From assembly GCA_947396885.1 (NCBI GenBank), contig OX377204.1, positions 55,849,139-55,913,138 on the forward strand: 64,000 bases of DNA, given 5' to 3'. Below, piece after piece: positions 45,310 to 56,520 of this stretch. The notes beneath the pieces are model-generated. The model worked only from the letters and a program-made list of their open reading frames with translations, made no database searches and was not told the origin of the DNA. This DNA comes from Heligmosomoides polygyrus polygyrus (taxonomy: Eukaryota; Nematoda; Chromadorea; Rhabditida; Heligmosomidae). Every line of letters starts with the position of its first letter. The first letter of the stretch is position 1. The position numbers and the translations under genes are program-made.

Positions 45310-48300
45310 GATGACGATCTGTACTTACAACGCCCGCACGCTTGCGTCGGAAGCATCCGTCGAGGACCTGATGATGCAAGCCAGGAAGATCAAGTACGAC
45401 GTCATCGGACTGACCGAGACGAGAAGACACCACCCCCTACACGCCGCCTACGACTCCGGAGAAGAACTGTTCCTCGGAACATGCGACAGCAGGGGAGTAG
45501 ACGGCGTTGGGTCCTCGTCAACACGCACTTGGCCATGAACATCGATTCGTACGAGTCTCTGACAAGCCGAATCGGACGTCTGCGACTGAAGCGGTTCCGT
45601 GCCAGCTTTGACTGTGTTCGTCGCGTATGCCCCAACATCCGACTACGTCGACGAAGAGGTCGAAGCCTTCTACGTGGAGCTGGAGAAGTTCTATAAGGAA
45701 GATCACACCCTCTACACGGTGATCGTCGGCGACTTCAACGCCAAGATCGGACCGCGAAGGTCGCTGGAAGAACTTCACATAGGAACCCACGGTTTGGAGT
45801 GGAACGAGCAAGGTGAAAGGCTGTCTGAGTTTATCATGTCGACCAAGACCATCCATGGAAACTCGCAATTCCAGAAGCCTCCCTCCCTACGATGGACCTG
45901 GGAATCTCCCGGTGGCCAGTTCCACAACGAGATCGACCACATCATCTTCAACCGCAAGTATTGCCTGACCGACGTTTCCGTTGTCCCCAAGTTCTACACG
46001 GGATCGTACCACCGCCTCCTTGGCGCAAGGTTCCGCTTTTCGCGTCAAGGAGAGAAGGCCGCGAAGTTCAAGAAGAGGAGTCCCAGAACGACCATCAACT
46101 GGGACCTCTACACCTCTCTTGTCGGCCTTTGGGAAGATGCCGTCATGGACAACGTCACCGAGGAATACGACCGCTTCGCGCACCATCTCCACGATAGTGC
46201 TAAGGAAGCTGAGAGCTTGAAGACCACCAAGAGGCGTCTGTCTCCAGAAACTCTCGAGCTGGTACGCCAACGTGGAGCAGCACGAGAGTCATGCAACTGC
46301 CAACTGACGTCCGAGCTTGCGAAGCTATGCAGAGAGGCGATAAAGGAGGATCTCAAGGAGAGAAGGGCGGAAGTGTTGGCTGAAGTTGCAGAGGCAGGGT
46401 TGAGCATGTGCAATGCCCGCCGAGACTTCGCTAACTTCAAGACCAAGATGACCGCTCTCTGACGTCCCAACGGAACCGTCACCTCTTCCAGAAGAACCAT
46501 GGAGAAGGTCATCCACGACTTCTACTCCGATCTCTTCGATAGCCACGTCCACCTGCCCCCCTGCCATCTTCCGCAGGANNNNNNNNNNNNNNNNNNNNNN
46601 NNNNNNNNNNNNNNNNNNNNNNNNNNNNNNNNNNNNNNNNNNNNNNNNNNNNNNNNNNNNNNNNNNNNNNNNNNNNNNNNNNNNNNNNNNNNNNNNNNNN
46701 NNNNNNNNNNNNNNNNNNNNNNNNNNNNNNNNNNNNNNNNNNNNNNNNNNNNNNNNNNNNNNNNNNNNNNNNNNNNNNAGGATGGATTCGTCGTCCCCTC
46801 TGTACTCCCTTCCGAGATCCGACACGCCATCTCGTCGGTGAAGAAACGTACAGCACCCGGTCCCGACAGGATCAGACCCGAACACCTGAAGAACCTCCCG
46901 CCAGCGCTCATCAACACCCTGGCGCGCTCTTCACACGTTACCTGTCGGAGTGCAAGGTTCCATCTCAGTGGAAGACCAGCAGAACCGTCTTGCTGTACAA
47001 GAAGGGAGACGTGGACGACATTGGCAACTATCGCCCGATCTGCCTGCTGTCCGTAGTCTACAAGCTGCTTACTCGAGTTATCCTGAATAGGATCGGCCGA
47101 ACGCTGGACGAAGGACAGCCATGCGAACAATCAGGATTTCGGAGAGGATTCAGCACGATCCACCACATACACACCATTACGAGGCTCATCGAAGTGTCGC
47201 AAGAGTACAAGCTGCCGCTGTGCCTTACGTTCATCGACCTGAAGAAGGCATTCGACTCCGTCGAGACTGAAGCGGTCATCGAAGCCCTGCTCACTCAGGG
47301 CGTTCCTACTCAGTACATCAGAGTCCTTCGAGAGCTGTACAGTGGATTCACGACCAAGATCTCACCATTCTACAACGACGTCGTCGTCGACGTGAAGAGA
47401 GGGGTTTGGCAAGGGGATACCATATCCCCGAAGCTCTTCAGCGCCACTCTCGAAAACGTCATGCGCGAACTAGAATGGGAAGACATGGGAGTGAAGGTCG
47501 ACGACCGGCAACTACATCATCTTCGCTGCTCATAACGCCGAGCATCAACCAGGCGGAGCGAATGCTTGCCGACTTCGATCGTGTATGTGGGAACGTTGGA
47601 CTGCAGCTGTTTCTTACGAAGACGATGTTCTTGAGGAACGGATGGGTTTCTGATGCCCCATTCTCGCTCAACGGAAGGAACATCTCCGAATGCTCCAGCT
47701 ATGTGTATCCGGGTCGCGAAGTCTACGTGGCCAACGACCTAGCACCAGAGCTGAGCTGGAGGAAAAGAGCGGCTTGGGGAGCTTTTAAGAGCGTCGAAGA
47801 AGTCGCGAAGAAGACGAAGAACGTCCGACTCCGTGCCCTCCTATTCGAATCCACTGTTCTTCCTGCCCTAACATACGCCTCAGAGACCTCGGCTATACGA
47901 AAGCAGGATGAACACGCGATCAGCGTCGCGCAGCGTGGAATCGAGAGGACGATGCTCGGAGTGACACGACTCACGCAAGTGAGAGAAGGCCTCCGGAGTT
48001 CCGAGCTTCGCCGACGTTCGAAGATCAGAGACTCTGTCGCGTGGGCCAAGTTGTCGAAAATTAGGTGGGCTGGCCACGTAATGCGCTTCGCAGACACCCG
48101 CTGGACGAGAGCCATCACCGACTGGATTCCGCGGGATGTCAAAAGAACACCAGGACGCCCACCAACGCGTTGGTCGGACTTCTTCGTTAAAGCCCTGAAC
48201 GACCGATATGACGCTCTTCGTGTCCCTCGAGCGAGGAGGATCCATTGGACCACTCTGGCACGCGACAGGGACGAATGGAGACGCTGTTGGCACCCGCTCG

Positions 48301-48332
48301 AGCAACTCGATGATCAACGGGACGACAGGTGA
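45310..48332 (+). pseudogene. RTE copy B endonuclease/reverse transcriptase, broken
   Basis: 45310-45510: [20 protein letters not shown] and [12 protein letters not shown] (endonuclease start), then a frameshift. 45599-46462: [48 protein letters not shown], ended by TGA. 46499-47056: APGPDRIRPEHLK, then a shift. 46990-47535: NYRPICLLSVVYKLLTRVIL, SGFRRGFSTIHH, FIDLKKAFDSVETEA, WQGDTISPKLFSATLENVM. 47540-48332: ADFDRVCGNVGLQLF to VMRFADTRWTRAITDWIPRD. At 47525 an 11 bp deletion removes the FADD catalytic motif (compare ACGACATCGTG in copies A and D). The copy is inactive. Confidence 0.9.
46579..46778. other. assembly gap of 200 N, probably of zero true length
   Basis: The left side ends CTTCCGCAGGA and the right side begins AGGATGGATTCG. 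Copy A reads CTTCCGCAGGATGGATACG without interruption, so the two sides appear to overlap by AGGA and nothing need be missing. Confidence 0.85.
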
Positions 48333-48354
48333 CAGGTGACAAGTCCTCACCGAT

Positions 48355-49320
48355 GGTAACACGAGGTGTTGGAAAGATATCGGAGATCCCCTGATTCGCT
48401 CGCATAGGGGTTAATGTCGAGAATGACAAAAGCTAAAACGTATTGCTAGTCCAATCCTACTTCAATACTCGTAAGGCTACCGAGGAGAAGTACATACAGC
48501 AGCATACATAATTCTTATTTTTTTTTCATGTTTAACATTTTGCGTTGGTTTGAATCCCTTAATTGAGAAGATTCGTGGAGAGTTTTGTGCTTTTGAAAGG
48601 AAATATGCTATGATCATAGAACTGAATCCTATGGTGGTTTAAATGGTTTTACAGCTAATTGATTCCACAGTTGCTAATTATCCTGCAGGTAGAAAATAAC
48701 GATTTTCTAGGGCAGCCTTCGAAGCTATCAGTTTGGGTTCAATTGTATGCTGATGTTAGCAGAACTTCATGCCACATTTTCTAAATACTTGAAGGGTCGA
48801 CATCATGTTCTAAAGCTGAAACTCATTCAAAACTTTATATGAATTACAATATGTATATACAATTCTATGTTCAAAACATATCTTCTACAGTGATTTAAGC
48901 TGCCCGCGAATCTCCTCAATGTCGAAGCCACATCCGGAAGTAACAACTATTTAAGGGATACAAAAATCACCTGAAAAGTTAAAAAATTTTACGAAACCGT
49001 CTTCCACGGACTAGACACAGTACGTCCCCAACAGACATGTGCGTGCACGAAATCCGAAATTTCGTAAATCGTAACGAATCTAAAGATTCAGAGAGTGCCT
49101 CAGAAGAAGTGTTTTGCAGCCCGCGACTCCAAGATATGCTGTCAGGTACCACTGCAAATAAACGGCTTCAACCTTTTCTGGCGTACAGTTTGGTTACACG
49201 GCTTTCAAAGCAGATAGTGTTGACCTCCATATTGGCCAACCTTAGAATCATTAGAAAGATCACATAAAATACGCGCATATCACAAAATATTAGAATGTCA
49301 TATAATGTAGTGCTAGATAA
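48355..49320. other. unassigned A/T-rich stretch
   Basis: No gene or repeat was recognised between copy B and the next RTE relic. Confidence 0.45.
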
Positions 49321-49321
49321 A

Positions 49322-51960
49322 AGGTGACGATGTCCATTGCTGCAGGAGGTGCCACTGGAAACTACCTGCTTAGCGAGCTGAGCTGAACGAAGACATTAAA
49401 ATGCAGGCGACAAGCCGTTGTGACAGGCCTATGGAGATCGTATTTCACATCTCGTGGTTCACGGCGTTACGTGATTGTCAACATAATGCTAGGGCGTCCG
49501 CGGAAGCCGACGCGCTCTCGCAAAGTCCAGCGAGTGTGAGAAACATGCAAATATCCCTGACGCAAGGGCGGCATCGGAGGGTAACACAGCAAGTCCGAAA
49601 GTTCGAAAGTCAACGTAACAAGACCCGCATGGCTACGCTGAATGTGGGTGCGTTAACTGACGTTGACTGTACAATTGGTAGAAGCACTGGAGCAAAGAGG
49701 AGTCGACTTATGTGTGGTTCAGTAGACAAGGTGGACCTGACGTAAGTCGAGGAAACATAGGCCGAGGCTTTAAGGCCATTCTGCACGGCAGTCTCAGGGC
49801 CACCAGTGTTGTAGGGAGAGCTGCCTTTGAGCGTCTAGCTGCTTGATGAAGGTCGTAGTCGTTGCTGAACAGCGCATGTACCATTTCTTCTCTGCGTACG
49901 CACCGAAGTCAGGCTGCTCTAAGAGAGCTACTTGAGTTCTGCTTGGTGAGAAGATAGGAGAGGTGCCGTCGTCATCGAAAGTGACCTTAACGGTCGTGCT
50001 GGAACTACAAAAGATGGTTATAGTTTAGCAGGACGATTACATGCTTGCCAAGCATCGCGATCGAAGGCTTGTCACAGATAAGAAGGTTGTGCAGTACGCA
50101 GCTGCATCACGCGGCATCGTTTACTGATCTGCACTTTCAAGTTCGGTCGTCCGAGGCTGGGCAGGTCGAGCGCACTTAAAAGGATCAAGGGATCAAGTGG
50201 AGCGAGGATCATGTGGTGACAGTTGAAGGAAAACAGCTGTTGTTTCCGTATTTGGTTGCCGACGGTCACCAATGTTGAGGGAACGTGGAAACGTGCAACA
50301 GATACGATGCTGCAAGCTGAGCGTTCTGGAACTAGGTGTGACGAAGCCTGGACAGCGCAATATCGAGAAGCAGCCATGGTTGTGGAATGAAGAAGTCAAG
50401 AAAAAAGTTCAGGAGAAGAAACTTTTATATCATCATTTTCAAAACATCCAAAATTTGACGCATGTTACAGGCGACGAATAAAGCAGCCTAGAAGGCCGTT
50501 GCCGTTGCGAAACCCGTTCATTGTAATGATGTTGACAGGAAACTCGACAGCCGCGATGGTGAGCGGCCTTACCGGCAGACCGAAGACATTCAGAAATTCT
50601 TTGGCATCAGTGACGACAACGACCATCTAGTGAAAACCGAAAGAGAGCAGTGGAGCGGCCGCATGACTACTTCGAGAAAATCTCGACAGTAGAGTTTGAC
50701 TATCTATCTATATTTTGCGTTACTTCTACGCACGGTCCTGTTCAGAAAATCACTGTGATCAACAAAAAAAAAGCGGCCATGAAGGAGATTAACTCCAGGT
50801 AAAGCAGCGGAACCCGACGACTTAGCGGCCGACTTATGGAATTCGAGTTGCAGGCAATCTGCTGAGTGGCTAACGAAGGCCTTTGACAAGGTTGTTGCAA
50901 AGAAGTGTGTACCTGGTAGTTGGCTTCAAAGCTCGACGATCCCGATTTGGACGGAGGGCAGTCATGCGACTGCACAAGTTACCGTCCAATTCGCTTGCTC
51001 TCACACAGTATGAAAATCTTCGAGCGCGTTGTGGGCGCACGTATTTGTGATATCGTCCACCTTTAAACCAACCAGTGCATTCGTGGCCGGCTGTGATATG
51101 ATCGCCACCATACATGCTGCTCGTCTTCTGGTAGAAAAAAGTCGGTAAAAGCTGGAGCCACATAGATTTTCTCCAAGGAAAACATTTGATGATGTACCGA
51201 GTGAGGTTTTATGAAAGTTCGGCATTCCGGAGGAGCTTACTGTTTGGGTGGGCATACCTTGCTCTTGCACATAGTGCGAGATCAGCCGGCACATCAGCGG
51301 ACATTCCTATCTCTGTCGGTGTTCATCAAGGATCTGCCCTTTCTTCGTTCTTTTTCATTGTCGTAATGAACGCCCTTTCGAGAGATATTCAGAAGCCTAT
51401 TTCCTTGACACTGCTATATGCAGATGACGTAATGCTTGCCAGCGAAGACAAAGCGAAACTCGAGAGACAAGTGCGCAAGCTTGGTGTGACTGCTTGGCAA
51501 TGTTCAGGCTCAATCTAAACGTTAAAAAAACAGAGCACTTGACTGTTGAGCTCGGTCTGTTGAAATCAATGATTCTACCCTAGTGCGGACGACAAGTAGT
51601 TTGAATCTGCAATCGCGTCTGAGGTTCAAGGTGAAGTCACGCATGAGCACAGCGTGGTCCAAACGGCGCTCAATAACAGACAATCTATGCGACAGGAGGA
51701 TACCGGAATGCTTTAAATCGGATATCTGCAGAGTCGTCACCTGACCAGTAGCGATGTATTGTGCTGAGTGCTGGTCTGCAACCAAGGAGGTTGAGACCTG
51801 CATCAGCGTAATGGAAACGGAAATGCGCTGGACGGCCAAATGCTGCGCGTTTGGACTGCATTCGCGACGATACAATACGCCATAGATTTGGTGTCGCTCC
51901 AAAGCTACGTGAAGCTTGCCTTTTGCCGAAGCAGAGTTGATTTGATACTTTGCATGTGGA
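49322..51960 (+). pseudogene. second-family RTE LINE relic (copy E)
   Basis: The 5' part (GGTGCCACTGGAAACTACCT, ATGCAGGCGAC, GGGCGTCCGCGGAAGCCGAC) recurs at 63690-63860. The endonuclease start reads MATLNVGALT at about 49629. Later blocks include NYRPIRLL-like at about 50985, ISVGVHQGSALSSFFFIVVM at about 51315-51375 and LTLLYADDVMLASEDKAKLE at about 51405-51465, with YADD intact. It is much degraded by stops and frameshifts. This family is closer to the LINE at 28585 than to copies A-D. Confidence 0.75.
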
Positions 51961-52146
51961 CATGAGGAACGCTAGTATCTACCTCGATCAAGCATTTGGT
52001 TAAAGTGGCGTCTTTACCCCAGAAGAGAGACCCCTCCGCTGAGTGAAAAACACTGAGGAATAATAATAATGTTATATAACAAAAGCCGATATTCAACGTT
52101 GCTCTTCTTTCGGCATTTCCATTGTGCTAACTCATTTGAATGCTGT

Positions 52147-52390
52147 CCAAGTTCGGCTTTCAATAAACCTTGACATAATGACTTCAGATCGATGTTGCCT
52201 TATTGAGCTGGTAGGCAAAGTTGTTATTACATTTGTTTGACTCGGTTTACGTTTCGGCACCTAGCCTTCGTCAGAGCCTGAAGAAGGCGAAAAATACTTA
52301 TGAAGCTGTCCTCCCAAACACCGTTATATCCTACAGAGTACTAATCTTAGGGAGAGATAGCGACAAGATACAACATGGCAGTTATGTTAG
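52147..52390. mobile_element. Penelope-like terminal fragment
   Basis: GTCCAAGTTCGGCTTTCAAT, TTTACGTTTCGGCACCTAGC, CTTCGTCAGAGCC and CCTCCCAAACACCGTTATAT follow the same order as 55931-56130. On the minus strand it has CTGACGA, a GGC/GCC stem and GAAACG, but the third hammerhead helix is broken. Confidence 0.4.
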
Positions 52391-52399
52391 TACTAGTAC

Positions 52400-53610
52400 T
52401 AAGGCGCATTATCAGAAGCATGTTCCGAACTGCCAACAGCTCTGATAGCGAACAAAGATCGATGTTCATAAAGATGACAATAAACATCGCATGTAGCAAC
52501 GGCTACCCAACGCAGCAGTGGCGGAGCAGGCGCAGGGCGAAAGCCAATGCGCCTCGTCGCGAGGAAGAACGCGGTAAAGTACCGTTCTGTGTGCCCTTAA
52601 TTTCAGACGAGATTAGCGGGAAATTCGAAAGTGTCAATGAGAGTGGTGAGAACTACATAGGGGAAACGGGCAGAATTTTTGAGTTATGGATCCATGATTG
52701 CTAATCACGCTTTATTCGGTTGACATTTCCGGCTGTCGCACTCCTGCGTCAAGCCAGTGGTCAGCAAATGGGCTATCTCTTGAATTATAGCTTACACTTC
52801 TTGGGCTAGTAAATTTTTAAATCTCGCTTGACTTTTCCAGGCTCGGAAAAGGCCGAAATATTGGTCGAATAAAACATGTTACCAATCTTGGCTCTACACC
52901 TCGAAGATCCCAGTTACTACTGAGGAGGTGTTAAGATTTAGCTCATATGCTAAGCGTCAATTACATGGAGTTGAGCAACAAATTTGATTACAGGAGGTTG
53001 CTTGTAGAACTTAGAGCCATAATTAGTGTTCTTGAATATATGTAAAAACTAGTTAGACTCTTTACTTTTGGATTGAAACTGGGGTTTCTTGTCTCAGTAA
53101 GCTAGAGAACTAAAGCAACGTCAGAAAATAATGAATTACGCTACGATCATCATTACCGGTGCACCCTCTGCCAATCTCTCCTTTTCCTTGATTGTAATAC
53201 TTTGATGCTGGTGCGCAAGGTACAATACCGGCTTTAACTTTTGGTCTATAGGCGGAAAAAGCAAAAAAACCTTTTCCGCCGCGTTTCTGTAGCGCTCTTG
53301 AAATTGAGCGCATTATAAATTGAAACATATATTTGTATTCAGAGCCGAGCCCTTCTCCCGATGAGTTGCAAAACGCCTAGCGAGCTCCTGAGAAATAGTT
53401 CGCTGACCTAATTTCTGCCTGGCGGGGTCAGCCTTCACAACATAATTACAGCTCCTAATTAGCTAATGAAGGAAGAAATTCGGCCTACTACAGGCTGTGT
53501 TCTACATTATATACAGTCGCACATAGGTTTTTGGACACCCTATATTTCACGATCACAATGATGTATTTTTTTTAAAGGATTCGATAGTTTATGTGCCATT
53601 ACTTTCAAAA
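52400..53610. other. unassigned stretch
   Basis: No supported feature. A frame of 109 codons at 52375-52704 (plus) is unrecognised. The GGCTCGGAAAAGGCCGAAAT block near 52850 is weakly Penelope-end-like. Confidence 0.4.
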
Positions 53611-53614
53611 AAAC

Positions 53615-53790
53615 AGCGTCCGTCGCCGGCTTGGCCGCCGACTGACGCTGGACGTGAGGGCCAGGCCAGGCTTGCCGGCTTGGGGTTTGGCGGGCCACGC
53701 TAGGAACGTATCCCAAACCTAGATGGGATTCCTTACTCACCCATCGCCGGTCGCCGGCTTCGACGGCAACCAACGCTGGGTAAGGCGCGT
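53615..53790 (-). repeat. GC-rich satellite piece, inverted relative to 22542-23240
   Basis: CGTCCGTCGCCGGCTTGG, CTGACGCTGGACGTG, GGCGGGCCACGCTAGGAACG and ATCGCCGGTCGCCGGCTT are reverse-strand versions of the satellite unit. Confidence 0.65.
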
Positions 53791-54260
53791 TTTATACTCC
53801 CGCCGCGGCGCGGCGCGTCAATTTGGTAAGCGGCGTGGCCACTTGCGCCGTTGCGCGATTGCGGTTAGAAAGGGGGCGTCAGCGCTGAGCATATCTTCAA
53901 CATGGTATATGAAGCTTCGTAACCGTCTACAGATCTCCATTCTCTTCTTAGGTTACAGAAGGTACGGGTAACTAAGGTCATGGTCACCGATTTCGCCCAA
54001 ACTCCCTAATCATCCGAACCTACCGTAATGGCCCGTAACCTCAAAAGCGATGTCACTCTAAAGAACGCCCTCCTCCTTCCCCTTAGGAGAAGTTTGGTCG
54101 AAAAGGTGAAATCTCCCACCCCACCCGAGTCTGCCGCGTCTGATCGCACCGCGCCGCGCCCTTCTCCTCAGCGGCGCGATTCGCCGAATACCGTAACCCA
54201 AAATTACGTCAAGTGCGGTGTTTTGCTGGGCGGAGTATACAAGCGATGCGGCGCCGTCTC
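53781..54260. mobile_element. possible member of the TAAGGCGCCTTTTATACT MITE family
   Basis: The left end GTAAGGCGCGTTTTATACTC is followed by the same GCCGCGGCGCGG tract as at 21892. At about 54230 GGGCGGAGTATACAAGCGAT may be the other end. The inside differs, so the limits are uncertain. Confidence 0.35.
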
Positions 54261-54594
54261 GTCCCTAGCGTCGAAGTCGATCACGTAAAAACCTACGCCT
54301 GCTACAGATTGATGCCTTGCTGAGTATCACTCACATCCCTGTATAGAAAGTGCCCGAAGCACTACTGCTTCGTCTAGGATTGTGTTCACAACCTATTGCA
54401 GCTCTTCAAGCCTAATCGGGCGTCTGACCGTTTCCGTCCAGTGGCCGTGCTTTATGCCACGTGGTGTGACGAATGTCGGAATAGGTGACTTAGGACAAAA
54501 ATACTATCTTCCTCTGCATAGAATGCTATGGAAATTGGTCAAAGCACTGCCGAAAATTGGGAGCTAGGGGCGAGACTTGGTTGAAAGCGTAGTC

Positions 54595-54770
54595 GAACCA
54601 AGCGTAGGTCCCACCAAGTTTCTTCGCTGACCGGTCCTGGTTCACTGCTGAAAACTGGCGAACCTGGGCAGGTAGAAATAGCTTAGTAACCAACGCGCGA
54701 AGTAAGCATGCTCTTGAGATCAAAGTGAACAGTTTCCAAATCAAAAAGGAGCGTCTTCCAGAGTAAGACA
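54595..54770. repeat. repeat matching the flanks of the PIF-like element
   Basis: TTTCTTCGCTGACCGGTCCT, then CCTGGGCAGGTAGAAATAGC and TGCTCTTGAGATCA, correspond to 56503-56520 joined to 58351-58480. This is therefore an empty-site paralogue of that insertion. Confidence 0.7.
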
Positions 54771-54964
54771 TTGGCCGCTTTTTTGAGGAGACGTACGGGA
54801 AGAACACATGTACACGAGAGCCTGGTGTAGTCGAAAAATTGGGGGAGGTAGGCACTTTATTTTTGCTATTGAAGAACCACTACAAAAAGTAACTCACTGC
54901 CTTCCTCCTTTATGGTGGATTTCGCCTTCTGTTGATTTTCGTTATTTCAATGCAGTATCACGTT

Positions 54965-55930
54965 CAAAAGATCGATAACACCTACCGATATTGACCGCTT
55001 GATCGAAGCGAACAATTGCTGTGACGCTTCCGTCGCCCAGCACAACCACGCAACTCTCACTCGATTAGTTAGGCTGACTAGGAAACTATATTAACGGTAG
55101 GTCAGAACGGCCTAAGCGTTGTGTATGAGCAGAATCGCCTCTCTCTGGGAAACAACAAATTGCAAATATCTCAACCGCAGTACAACTCTGCGCAGAGTTA
55201 GGGACGACAGAAGTTGGGACGTTGGCGGCGTTAGCCCTATGTCTGCAGGTGGAGGGCTTGCTCAAGTTGGCTGGAAACAGCAATAAAGAGCGAGCGGTGG
55301 TGGCGCAGTGGGTAGCAGGGCGGCGTAATCCTCATAATCGCTGTTTCCACCCAACTTGAGCTCGCCCTCCGCATACAGGCATAGGGCTAACGCCGCCAAC
55401 GGCCCAAGTTCTGTTATCCCTAACTCTGCGCAGAGTTGTATTGAGGTCGAGATATTTGCATTTTGTTGTTTCCCAGAGAGAGGCGATTCAGAACCTATAC
55501 AACACTTGGGCCATTCCGACCTACCGTTGAGATAGTCTCCTGGGGAGAGAAAACCGATAGCATCACTTAAATTATCGATAATATCGATCGATACTGACTG
55601 TCTGATCAAAACTTCTCCATGTAGTAAAGCCTTTCCGTAGGCCATCTTAGTCACTCAACAACCTCTCCGAACAGTTAGGGGAAACCTGATAGCACCGGCA
55701 ATATCGATCGATATTAAATGTAGAGTGAGCTTCTGTGAGTCCAACACAATCACGCAACACCCACCCCAATCGATAAAGTCTGAGAGAGAAACGACAGCAT
55801 CACTCAAATCATCGATAATATCGATCGATATTGAATGTCTGAGCGGCCTTCCGACCGCCATCATCACGCAAGATCCACTAAGACCGATTAAGTGAGAGAA
55901 ATAAGCGATAGCACCGCGTAAGAAAGAACT
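54965..55930. repeat. degenerate satellite, about 120 bp unit with an ATATCGATCGATAT core
   Basis: The palindromic core recurs at about 55577, 55703 and 55823, with a weaker one at 54975. It is accompanied each time by CGATAGCACC/CGATAGCATC, CATCACGCAA and CCAATCGATTAAGT-type blocks. A related partial unit lies at 56400-56478. A foldback element interrupts it at 55093-55528. Confidence 0.65.
55093..55528. mobile_element. 436 bp foldback element with a tRNA-like loop segment
   Basis: Arms 55093-55290 and about 55333-55528 are inverted copies (AACGGTAGGTCAGAACGGCC outermost; CTCTGCGCAGAGTTAGGGA; GGGCTAACGCCGCCAAC). The loop and inner right arm carry GGTGGTGGCGCAGTGGGTAG, which resembles a pol III A-box region. 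It lies inside the satellite. Confidence 0.75.
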
Positions 55931-56397
55931 GCCCAAGTTCGGCTTTCAATAAATCTTGGCATAACGTTGTCAATCTATAGATGAGATTGTTCAGCTGTTG
56001 ACCAAGATTGTCATCAACTTTATTACGGCTGACGTTTCGGCGTCGTCGCCTTTTTCAGAGCCTAAGTCGGAGATACTTGTGGAACTGTTCCCCCAAACAC
56101 CATTTCTTACTACAGAGTACCCTTCCTAAGGAGAATAGAGGCAGGATCCGATATCCGAGATACAACTAACCTTCGAGATGGATGACGTTGGACCACCAGA
56201 CACCCGTAGCTGGAAGGAATTGTGGGTGAATGAGCTGTGGTCCTAGGGACCACCCGAGAAATGGTGTTTGGAGGAACAGTTCCACAAGTATCTCATACTT
56301 TTCGGGGTCTGAGGAAGGCGACGACGCCGAAACGTTAGCCGTAATAAAGTTGATGACAATCTTGGTCAACAGCTAAACAATCTCATCTGTAGATATA
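55931..56397. mobile_element. Penelope-like inverted pair (foldback)
   Basis: Arms 55974 to about 56115 and about 56258-56397 are reverse complements (ATGAGATTGTTCAGCTGTTG, ACCAAGATTGTCATCAACTT, TATTACGGCTGACGTTTCGG). The left side is preceded by the same AAGTTCGGCTTTCAATAAA block as 52147. No ORF is present. Confidence 0.6.
56298..56349 (+). ncRNA. candidate minimal type I hammerhead ribozyme
   Basis: CTGAGGA (56309-56315, fits CUGANGA), stem II GGCG/CGCC with loop ACGA (56317-56328, one bulged A before it), GAA (56329-56331), helix III ACG/CGT with loop TTAGC (56332-56342) and H17 = A at 56343. Helix I can form GU/AU plus CUUU/AAAG around an internal loop. Minimal hammerheads are known from Penelope-like termini. 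Cleavage would follow 56343. The inverted copy in the left arm has G8 changed to A. Confidence 0.45.
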
Positions 56398-56520
56398 TGT
56401 ACGACCCACTTTCCGTCGACCATCAAAATCACTCAACATCCACCCTGAATCAAGTTTGGAAGAGAACCGATAGCACCACCGAGCGTGGGCCCGGCGAGCT
56501 TTCTTCGCAGACCTATCCTG

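Larger units (their letters stand above)
44733..48342 (+). mobile_element. RTE LINE copy B, full length, plus orientation
   Basis: The 12 bp duplication GTCCTCACCGAT (44721-44732 and 48343-48354) defines the insertion. The 5' leader (44733-45235) matches copies A and C, coding remains follow from 45310, and the tail GACAGGTGACAGGTGAC ends the element. An assembly gap of 200 N lies inside. Without the Ns it is about 3.4 kb, the usual size for an RTE. Confidence 0.95.
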
